A DNA stretch of 64,000 nt from Citrobacter amalonaticus. Lineage in GTDB: Bacteria; Pseudomonadota; Gammaproteobacteria; Enterobacterales; Enterobacteriaceae. A program made the position numbers and the translations under genes. The notes beneath the pieces were generated by a model, which worked only from the letters and a program-made list of their open reading frames with translations, did not search any database and was not told the DNA's origin. The stretch covers positions 2,232,001-2,296,000 of the forward strand of contig JARDVN010000001.1 of NCBI GenBank assembly GCA_028994555.1, read 5' to 3'. Below, one piece after another: positions 56,646-64,000 of the stretch. Numbering within the stretch: the first letter of the stretch is position 1; each line of letters opens with the position of its first letter.

Positions 56646-57532
56646 TCAGAAGTTGTAACCGACAACCAGGTAGCCACCCCAGCCGGTGGATTTCACGTTG
56701 AAATTGCCTTTACCGAAGTTCAGCTCAGCGTCGTCATTCCACTGACCCCCCGTTGTGCCAGTAACGCGCGACGACCGAGTAGTGCCAGTGATCGTAGTTC
56801 AGCGCCAGAATATGGCTGGAGGCGATGGAGTCATTGGTACGCGCTTTGTTGCCGTTCAGATCGGAGAAGTCGTTGTCGCCCAGATCGGAACCCCAGTCAA
56901 AGTTGGTGAAGCCGATATAGCTCAGGTTACCGCCCCACAGTTCGGTAATCGGAACAAAGTATTTCACTTTGAAACGGTAGCCGTCCCACTCGTTTTCGTT
57001 AGCGGCGCCGTAGTTCTGCCACTGATACTTAGCATATACGTTCAGAGACAGGCTCATTGGCAGGCCGGTATCAATATCGGTACCCAGACCCATATACCAG
57101 GTGCTCTGACGGCCATCTTTGTTACGACCCATGTCGTAGATGTAGTTATTGGCGAAGTACCACTCTTTAAACGGACCGAAGCTCAGATCAGTGCCGGTCA
57201 GTTTGTCGATGGAGAAACGCGGTTCGATTTCCATAAACAGCGGAGAACCGTGGTTCCAGATCCCTTTCGCGTCGGTGTTACCCCCCGAAGAAAACCGGCG
57301 CATCCATGTAGCCATAGAAGTCAAACCAGTCTTTCTTGGCGAAAGCTTCATATTCCAGGTAGGTATCGTTACGGAGCTGCGGTCCGAAACGGGTGTGATA
57401 GCTACCGACAACGTTGACACTCTGGTGCCACCAGTCTGAAAGATACTGCGGTTTGTCATTTTCCGCAGCGTTAACGGCGAATGACGAGGAGAGCGCGAGC
57501 ACGGCACCGGCTGCAAGTAATGTTTTTTTCAT
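56646..57532 (-). CDS. tsx: Tsx nucleoside-specific outer-membrane channel (frame interrupted twice)
   Basis: Tsx is a 12-strand outer-membrane channel for nucleosides and the receptor for phage T6 and colicin K. It has a signal peptide ([22 protein letters not shown], 22 residues) and ends GYNF, with a C-terminal aromatic residue. C6 at 57281-57286 should be five ([10 protein letters not shown]), and C6 at 56746-56751 should be five (HNGGQWNDD). The corrected length of 294 aa equals E. coli. CRP/CytR-type control is known in E. coli. Confidence 0.94.
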
Positions 57533-57616
57533 ATTGTATGCCACTGTTTGAAATCCCTGACGGGAGTGAAAAAGGCGCAAATAGCGTTTCTTAATAATTC
57601 ATGTTTCTGGGAGCCT

Positions 57617-57638
57617 ATTATAGAAATCATTGCTCACA
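57617..57638 (-). promoter_or_regulatory. tsx promoter elements
   Basis: On the minus strand TATAAT (57617-57622) is a good -10 element. A CRP-like TGTGA-N6-ATTTC half-site spans 57623-57638 directly upstream. E. coli tsx has CRP and CytR control at this promoter. Confidence 0.45.
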
Positions 57639-57830
57639 AAAATATGTCTTGTTTCACAGTTCTATCATATGCGTAATCGATTGCGTTCACGTTTGCGTAT
57701 TTTAGCGCGGCGATTGTACTGACTTTCATGCTGATTGCCAACGTTGTTAAAAAATGACGCGGATGTCAGAGGAGTAACAAAAAGTGGCAGAGGGATGTTG
57801 CGGAACGCACAAAACGTTCCGCAAGGAGGT

Positions 57831-58371
57831 TTATTGCGTAACAGGCTGGATGTCGTGGATACGCACAAATCCTAACTGGTCGGGAGTCATGCCATTCAAC
57901 TGCAGCGGGATGTCCACATCGCTCGGCGCCAGCACGCTGGCCGGGGCATTGATCAACTGATTCTGCACATTCACTTCCTGATAATTGTCAGTTGTTCCCT
58001 GAATTTGTCCATACTCAACGGTGCCACTAAAGGCCGGCAGCGGATCGTTGGACTCCCCCCTGAATGCGCAGCGTCAACCGGGTGCCAGTGGCATTCGGCG
58101 CAATGTTGATAAGCGACATGCGAAGTGTGCCTATCTGACTGTTCAGACGTGCTGGCGTATTGGAGCCCGGTAGCAGGTAAACACCACGGGTAGATTTAAC
58201 GTTCAGACTGTTTTGCTGAGTAATCTTCACCGTTTCCTGATTGAGCTGATTCATCTCTTTATTCAGCGTCGAAACGCTTTGATGCATCTGGCGCACTTCG
58301 CTTTGTTGCGCGCAGGCGCTCAGACTAAAGAGACTTCCCACCAGGAGAATTCTTAGGTAACGTCTTGTCAT
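57831..58371 (-). CDS. yajI: YajI lipoprotein (frame interrupted)
   Basis: This putative lipoprotein has lipobox LSAC with Cys at position 20 (MTRRYLRILLVGSLFSLSAC) and a following helical heptad region (about 28-60). The rest (DUF3251) ends RIHDIQPVTQ. C6 at 58055-58060 should be five (IQGESNDPLP). Corrected it is 179 aa as in K-12. No function is known. It is divergent from nrdR. Confidence 0.9.
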
Positions 58372-58487
58372 CTCTCTTATTTCCTGAATAGTCGCGATAC
58401 CATCATGGTAGTTCGTAATATGATCAAAGGCATCGATCCATTGTCTCAAAAGCGTTGCGCCTTTGTTGTCACGTCAGTTCAGGTTAA

Positions 58488-58973
<486 letters not shown>

Positions 58974-58976
58974 GCC

Positions 58977-60081
58977 ATGCAGGATGAGTTATACATGGCG
59001 CGAGCGCTGAAGCTGGCGCAGCGCGGGCGGTTTACCACCCATCCCAACCCTAACGTCGGCTGCGTGATCGTCAATAACGGCGAGGTTGTCGGTGAAGGTT
59101 TTCACCATCGTGCGGGCGAACCGCATGCGGAAGTGCATGCCTTGCGCATGGCGGGCGAAAAGGCCAAAGGGGCAACGGCTTACGTCACCCTTGAACCCTG
59201 TAGCCATCATGGGCGCACGCCGCCGTGCTGTGACGCGCTGATCGCCGCGGGCGTTTCCCGTGTCGTCGCGGCGATGCAGGACCCGAATCCGCAAGTGGCG
59301 GGACGCGGATTATACCGTTTACAGCAGGCGGGCATTGATGTCAGCCACGGGCTGATGATGAGTGAAGTCGAAGCGTTAAATAAAGGTTTCCTAAAACGGA
59401 TGCGCACCGGGTTTCCCTATGTGCAACTGAAGCTCGGCGCTTCGCTGGACGGTCGTACGGCGATGGCCAGCGGCGAAAGCCAGTGGATTACCTCACCGGA
59501 GGCACGACGCGATGTTCAGCGTCTGCGTGCGCAAAGCCACGCCATTTTAACCAGCAGCGCGACGGTGCTGGCGGACGATCCGCTACTTACCGTGCGCTGG
59601 TCAGAACTCGGCGAGGCGACACAGGATCTTTATCCGCAGGAAGCCGTGCGCCAGCCGGTGCGAATTGTGATAGACAGTCAGAACCGCGTGACGCCAGAGC
59701 ACCGTCTGGTACAGCAGCCAGGAGAAACCTGGATTGCGCGCACTAAAGAAGACGCGCGCGTCTGGCCCGATTCGGTTCGCACGATTTTAGTGCCGGAGCA
59801 TAACGGGCATCTGGATCTGGTGGTGCTGATGATGCTGCTCGGCAAACAGCAAATTAACAGCCTGTGGGTGGAGGCCGGTCCAACGCTTGCCGGCGCGCTC
59901 CTGCAGGCGGGGGTGGTCGATGAACTTATTGTTTATCTTGCCCCTGCCTTGTTAGGCAGTGACGCCAGGGGATTATGTGTCCTGCCAGGGCTTGAGAAAC
60001 TGGCTGACGCCCCCCCATTTCAAATTCAATGAGATACGCCAGGTGGGCCCGGACGTTTGCCTGCATTTAACCCCTGCGTGA
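58977..60081 (+). CDS. ribD: RibD bifunctional riboflavin biosynthesis deaminase/reductase (frame interrupted)
   Basis: RibD deaminates and then reduces the early pyrimidine intermediate of riboflavin. The N-terminal cytidine-deaminase-like domain has HAEVHAL and PCSHHGRTPPCC zinc motifs (about 50-90); the C-terminal reductase domain begins near 145 (PYVQLKLGASLDGRTA). C7 at 60010-60016 should be C6, which restores the C-terminus ADAPHFKFNEIR...LTPA. Corrected it is 367 aa as in K-12. The gene is essential in E. coli, so the literal truncation is unlikely to be real. Confidence 0.95.
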
Positions 60082-60170
60082 GGCTTTCTGAATAAGAGGA
60101 AGCAGCGCACAGAATATTATGATAAAATCCGCCCCCCCTTACGGGGCCATATCGAACCCGAAGGAAGAAT

Positions 60171-60641
60171 ATGAACATTATTGAAGCTAACGTTGCTACT
60201 CCGGACGCTCGCGTCGCCATCACCATTGCGCGTTTCAACAACTTTATCAATGACAGCCTGCTGGAAGGTGCGATTGATGCCCTGAAACGCATTGGTCAGG
60301 TCAAAGATGAAAACATTACCGTCGTTTGGGTTCCGGGTGCCTACGAACTGCCGCTGGCCGCTGGCGCGCTGGCGAAAACCGGTAAATATGACGCGGTGAT
60401 TGCACTGGGTACGGTTATTCGTGGCGGCACAGCTCACTTCGAATATGTCGCTGGCGGTGCAAGCAACGGCCTGGCGCACGTCGCTCAGGACAGCGAAATT
60501 CCGGTCGCCTTTGGCGTACTGACCACCGAAAGCATTGAACAAGCTATCGAACGTGCCGGCACCAAAGCTGGCAACAAGGGCGCGGAAGCTGCACTGACCG
60601 CGCTTGAAATGATTAATGTATTGAAAGCCATCAAGGCCTGA
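60171..60641 (+). CDS. ribH: 6,7-dimethyl-8-ribityllumazine synthase
   Basis: RibH (also called RibE) condenses the ribityl pyrimidine with 3,4-dihydroxybutanone phosphate and forms a 60-mer capsid. It is 156 aa and intact. Conserved blocks are [10 protein letters not shown], the [14 protein letters not shown] loop with catalytic His, and the PVAFGVLT block. AAGGAAGAAT precedes it. nusB follows after 19 bp. Confidence 0.97.
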
Positions 60642-60660
60642 TTTTTGTAAGGGGAAATCC

Positions 60661-61080
60661 GTGAAACCTGCTGCTCGTCGCCGCGCTCGTGAGTGTGCCG
60701 TTCAGGCGCTCTACTCCTGGCAGTTGTCCCAGAACGACATCGCTGATGTTGAATACCAGTTCCTGGCAGAACAGGACGTGAAAGATGTTGACGTCATGTA
60801 CTTCCGTGAACTGCTGTCCGGGGTGGCGACTAACAGCGCGTACCTGGATGGTTTGATGAAACCTTATCTCTCTCGTCTGCTGGAAGAGCTGGGTCAGGTG
60901 GAAAAAGCCGTACTGCGTATTGCGCTGTTCGAGCTGTCTAAACGCAGTGATGTGCCATACAAAGTGGCCATCAACGAAGCGATCGAACTGGCAAAAACGT
61001 TCGGTGCGGAAGACAGCCACAAGTTCGTCAACGGCGTTCTGGATAAAGCAGCGCCTGCGATTCGCCCCAACAAAAAGTAA
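60661..61080 (+). CDS. nusB: Transcription antitermination factor NusB
   Basis: NusB binds boxA RNA with NusE (S10) for rRNA and lambda antitermination. It has a GTG start and 139 aa, with Arg-rich N-terminus [19 protein letters not shown] and an all-helical fold ([19 protein letters not shown]). It is intact. AAGGGGAAA precedes it. Confidence 0.97.
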   Translation: MKPAARRRARECAVQALYSWQLSQNDIADVEYQFLAEQDVKDVDVMYFRELLSGVATNSAYLDGLMKPYLSRLLEELGQVEKAVLRIALFELSKRSDVPYKVAINEAIELAKTFGAEDSHKFVNGVLDKAAPAIRPNKK

Positions 61081-61087
61081 TCTCCAG

Positions 61088-61135
61088 GCCGTCAGCGAAG
61101 TGGAATCTATTCCTCTGTCCTGACGGCTTTTTCTT
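61088..61135 (+). terminator. Hairpin between nusB and thiL
   Basis: GCCGTCAG (61088-61095) pairs with CTGACGGC (61120-61127), followed by TTTTTC. The 24-base loop makes it a moderate terminator; partial read-through into thiL is plausible. Confidence 0.6.
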
Positions 61136-61156
61136 TTTTCTGCTGAGGCATAACGT

Positions 61157-62134
61157 ATGGCATGCGGCGAATTTTCCCTGATTGCCCGTTATTTTGACCG
61201 TGTCAGAAGCTCTCGTCTTGACGTCGAAACCGGTATTGGCGACGACTGTGCACTTCTGAACATCCCCGATAAACAGACGCTGGCGATCAGTACCGATACG
61301 CTGGTGGCGGGCAACCATTTCCTGGCCGACATTGATCCTGCCGATCTGGCGTACAAAGCGCTGGCGGTGAACTTAAGCGATCTGGCGGCGATGGGGGCCG
61401 ATCCGGCGTGGCTGACGCTGGCGATCACCTTGCCTGAGGTGGACGAACGCTGGCTGGAAACCTTCAGCGACAGTCTGTTTGATCTCCTGAATTACTACGA
61501 TATGCAACTGATCGGCGGTGACACCACGCGGGGTCCGCTGTCGATGACATTGGGTATCCACGGCTTTGTTCCTGCCGGACGAGCCCTGAAACGCGCCGGG
61601 GCGAAACCAGGCGACTGGATTTACGTGACCGGCACGCCGGGCGACAGCGCCGCAGGTCTGGCGATTTTGCAGAATCAGTTGCAGGTTGCCGATGAGGACG
61701 ACCGCGAATATCTGCTCAAACGCCATCTGCGTCCGACACCGCGTATTTTGCAGGGCCAGGCGCTGCGCGATCTGGCCAGTTCAGCGATTGATCTCTCTGA
61801 CGGCCTGATTTCCGATCTTGGACATATTGTTAAAGCCAGCGCCTGCGGCGCGCGCGTCGATCTTGATGCGCTGCCGTGGTCAGGCGCGATGACGCGTCAC
61901 GTTGAGTCCGAACAGGCGCTGCGCTGGGCGTTGTCCGGTGGTGAAGATTACGAGTTATGCTTCACCGTACCGGAACTGAATCGGGGCGCGCTCGAGGTGG
62001 CAATGGGCCAGCTTGGTGTTCCCTTTACCTGTATTGGGCAGATGAGCGCGGATGTCGAAGGGATTCATTTCATGCGTGACGGAATGCCTGTCACTTTTGA
62101 CTGGAAAGGATATGACCATTTTGCCACGCCATAA
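61157..62134 (+). CDS. thiL: Thiamine-monophosphate kinase
   Basis: ThiL phosphorylates thiamine monophosphate to the active diphosphate. The 325-aa protein of the PurM-like superfamily is intact. Metal and ATP blocks are [37 protein letters not shown] and [10 protein letters not shown]. The pgpA start lies inside its last 23 bp. Confidence 0.96.
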   Translation: MACGEFSLIARYFDRVRSSRLDVETGIGDDCALLNIPDKQTLAISTDTLVAGNHFLADIDPADLAYKALAVNLSDLAAMGADPAWLTLAITLPEVDERWLETFSDSLFDLLNYYDMQLIGGDTTRGPLSMTLGIHGFVPAGRALKRAGAKPGDWIYVTGTPGDSAAGLAILQNQLQVADEDDREYLLKRHLRPTPRILQGQALRDLASSAIDLSDGLISDLGHIVKASACGARVDLDALPWSGAMTRHVESEQALRWALSGGEDYELCFTVPELNRGALEVAMGQLGVPFTCIGQMSADVEGIHFMRDGMPVTFDWKGYDHFATP

Positions 62135-62627
62135 AGATGTCGCCAAAAGCCGCCTGAATCTGCGTAATCCGTGGCATTTACTGGCGACCGGGTTTGGAAG
62201 CGGCCTCAGTCCGATTGTTCCAGGGACGATGGGATCGCTGGCGGCGATCCCCTTCTGGTATCTGATGACCTTTCTGCCATGGCAGCTCTATTCGCTGGTG
62301 GTGATGCTGGGCATCTGTATCGGCGTCTATCTTTGCCATCAGACGGCAAAAGACATGGGCGTGCACGATCACGGCAGTATCGTCTGGGATGAATTCATCG
62401 GAATGTGGATCACCCTGATGGCGCTGCCGACCCTCGACTGGCAGTGGGTCGCCGCCGGGTTTGTGATTTTCCGCATTCTGGATATGTGGAAACCGTGGCC
62501 GATCCGCTGGTTCGATCGTAACGTGCATGGCGGGATGGGGATCATGGTGGACGATATTGTCGCCGGAGTGATTTCCGCGGGGCTTCTCTATTTCATTGGC
62601 CATCACTGGCCGATTGGGATTATTTGA
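62112..62627 (+). CDS. pgpA: Phosphatidylglycerophosphatase A
   Basis: PgpA dephosphorylates phosphatidylglycerophosphate in the inner membrane. It is 171 aa with several membrane segments. The acidic motif [15 protein letters not shown] and the DDIVAG block near the C-terminus are typical. The ATG at 62112 ([12 protein letters not shown]) gives the family start and a 23-bp overlap with thiL. Confidence 0.95.
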   Translation: MTILPRHKDVAKSRLNLRNPWHLLATGFGSGLSPIVPGTMGSLAAIPFWYLMTFLPWQLYSLVVMLGICIGVYLCHQTAKDMGVHDHGSIVWDEFIGMWITLMALPTLDWQWVAAGFVIFRILDMWKPWPIRWFDRNVHGGMGIMVDDIVAGVISAGLLYFIGHHWPIGII

Positions 62628-62639
62628 CGGGTGATGCCG

Positions 62640-62742
62640 GCGCCGGATGACGGCGTTTACGCCTTATCCGGCCTACAAGCGTACGTTCGGGCCTCTGGGA
62701 TCGTGTGCGTAGGCCCGATAAGCGAAGCGCCATCGGGCAATG
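62640..62742. repeat. REP pair (BIME)
   Basis: GCCGGATGACGGCG...TTATCCGGCCTAC is followed by a second, inverted-type unit GTAGGCCCGATAAGCG...GCGCCATCGGGC. They lie between convergent pgpA and yajO. Confidence 0.8.
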
Positions 62743-62747
62743 TGAGG

Positions 62748-63723
62748 CTATTTAAATCCGGCGACCGGATGCGGCTTATACGGTGTTTCCAGTTCGGCGA
62801 TATGCTCGGGTTTCAGCGTGAGATCCACGGCGTTCAACAACTCATCGAGCTGTTCTTCCCGCGATGAGCCAATAATCGGCGCGGCAATGCCGGGTTTGCT
62901 TAACAGCCACGCCAGCGCTACCTGGGCACGCGTTGCGCCAAGCTCTTCGCTCACACCAGCCAGCCGTGCGGCAATCTGCGCATCGTTTTCATCGCTTTCA
63001 CTATACAGCTTTTTTACCCACTTCATCAGAGACCAGACGTGCCGTGGTTTCTCCCCAGGGACGCGTCAGACGCCCGCGGGCCAGCGGACTCCAGGGGATC
63101 ACCGCCACGCCTTCCTGATAACATAGCGGCAGCATTTCGCGCTCTTCCTCGCGGTAGATGAGGTTGTAGTGGTCTTGCATACTGACAAACTGCGCCCAGC
63201 CGTGCTGTTTTTGCAGCGCCAGCGCCTGGGCAAACTGCGAGGCGTGCATTGATGAGGCACCGATATAACGCGCCTTACCGGCTTTGACCACATCGTTTAA
63301 CGCTTCCAGCGTCTCTTCAATCGGTGTGTTGTAATCCCAGCGGTGAATTTGCAGGATATCGACGTAGTCCATCCCCAGCCGTCTCAGACTGTCATCAATA
63401 GAGCGCAGAATTTGCGCGCGGGATAATCCTTCCGGCAGGTCATCCACCCGATTAAACACTTTTGTGGCAACCACCACCTCATCACGACGGGCGAAATCAC
63501 GCAGTGCGCGACCAACGATCTCTTCACTGCTGCCGGCTGAATAGTTGTTCGAGGTATCGAAAAAGTTGATGCCGCCCTCAAGGGCGCGCTGAATGATAGG
63601 GCGACTGCTCTCTTCGGGAAGCGTCCAGGCATGGTTGCCGCGATTCGGCTCGCCGAACGTCATGCAGCCCAGACAAAGGCGGGAAACCCGGAGGTCCGTT
63701 TTTCCTAAGATGTTGTATTGCAT
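62748..63723 (-). CDS. yajO: YajO aldo/keto reductase (frame interrupted)
   Basis: This aldo/keto reductase has been linked in E. coli to DXP/thiamine-related metabolism. Motifs are FFDTSNNYSAGSSEEIVG (Asp and Tyr), IHRWDY near the middle and the NADP block GIAAPIIGSSREEQLDE. The T run 63010-63015 on the plus strand has six bases where EVGKKLYSE needs five. Corrected it is 324 aa as in K-12. It lies next to dxs, in the same direction. Confidence 0.92.
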
Positions 63724-63779
63724 TATTTCGCTCCTGTTATGCTCGTTATTCAGTAAGCATAGCAGGAGCGAAGAGGGGA

Positions 63780-64000
63780 TTATGCCAACCAGGCCTTGAT
63801 TTTGGCCTCAATGCCTGCGGCATCCAGACCCAGCCCGGCGCGGGCTTCATCCTGGGTTCCTTGCGGAATGAAGAAGTCCGGCAGGCCGATATTCAGGACC
63901 GGAACCGGTTTGCGATGCGCCATCAGCACTTCGTTCACGCCGCTACCAGCGCCGCCCATAATGGCGTTTTCTTCCAGCGTCACCAGCACCTCATGACGAG
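63780..64000 (-). CDS. dxs: 1-deoxy-D-xylulose-5-phosphate synthase, C-terminal end (runs off the right edge)
   Basis: The frame is open from the window edge to the stop at 63780 and gives the last ~73 residues of Dxs: [34 protein letters not shown] and the end AKIKAWLA. Dxs is the thiamine-diphosphate enzyme that starts the MEP isoprenoid pathway. Only the C-terminal transketolase-like domain end is visible. Confidence 0.95.
   Translation of the reverse strand, partial: RHEVLVTLEENAIMGGAGSGVNEVLMAHRKPVPVLNIGLPDFFIPQGTQDEARAGLGLDAAGIEAKIKAWLA

Noticed and set aside
57643..57658. A second CRP site upstream of tsx (TCACA at 57654-57658)
   Set aside because: The partner half does not match TGTGA at the correct spacing.

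Overview
The window is chromosomal DNA of an Enterobacteriaceae member close to Escherichia, Salmonella and Citrobacter. Gene order follows the hemB to dxs interval of the E. coli K-12 map: hemB, ehaB, yaiV, ampH, sbmA, yaiWYZ, ddlA, iraP, phoA, psiF, dgcC, proC, yaiI, aroL, yaiA, aroM, ppnP, rdgC, mak, sbcCD, phoBR, brnQ, proY, malZ, acpH, queA, tgt, yajC, secDF, tsx, yajI, nrdR, ribD, ribH, nusB, thiL, pgpA, yajO, dxs. A TsaA-type peroxiredoxin before acpH recalls Salmonella. Citrobacter is my best guess for the genus, but sequence alone does not settle it. I see no prophage, insertion sequence, tRNA, rRNA or CRISPR array.

Layout. 1-6.8 kb: an acyltransferase running off the left edge, hemB, the autotransporter ehaB, yaiV, ampH. 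7-12 kb: a cysteine hydrolase, the peptide importer sbmA with yaiW, small membrane proteins, ddlA. 12-14.7 kb: two genes absent from this place in K-12 (an M15-like extensin-family protein and an MdtG-like exporter), then iraP. 14.7-21.5 kb: phoA-psiF, dgcC, proC, and the aroL-yaiA-aroM shikimate genes with TyrR and TrpR sites. 21.5-35 kb: rdgC, mak, sbcDC, phoBR, brnQ, proY, malZ. 35-48.4 kb is the accessory part: a LysR regulator divergent from a hydrolase/ABM/amidohydrolase operon, a DUF2339-DUF3999 pair, and a PTS (IIA, IIB, IIC)-PfkB kinase-class II aldolase operon. 48.4-64 kb: tsaA, acpH, queA-tgt-yajC-secDF, a VOC/WYL pair where K-12 has yajD, tsx, yajI, nrdR-ribD-ribH-nusB, thiL-pgpA, yajO and the 3' end of dxs.

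The dominant anomaly is the state of the reading frames. About 35 frame breaks in 26 genes each coincide with a mononucleotide run one base longer than the family protein requires. All are +1. Removing the extra base restores the full protein, in many cases to exactly the K-12 length (AmpH 385, PhoA 471, DgcC 371, ProC 269, PhoR 431, SbcD 400, Tgt 375, RibD 367, YajO 324, Tsx 294). ribD and proC are hit as well, so I read this as a sequencing or assembly artefact, not as pseudogenes. I annotate each such gene as one CDS across its full span and give the position of the break.

Functional links: phosphate starvation (PhoBR with Pho boxes before phoB and phoA; iraP; psiF), aromatic amino acid synthesis, protein export (YajC-SecDF), riboflavin and thiamine cofactors, queuosine tRNA modification, and carbohydrate use (MalZ, Mak, the unidentified PTS sugar). 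The parts I would study further are the PTS-kinase-aldolase operon with a tiny coupled ORF pair beside it, the LysR-hydrolase-ABM-amidohydrolase unit with its Cys/His-rich tail, the M15-like gene next to ddlA, and the ehaB leader that can mask its own ribosome binding site.
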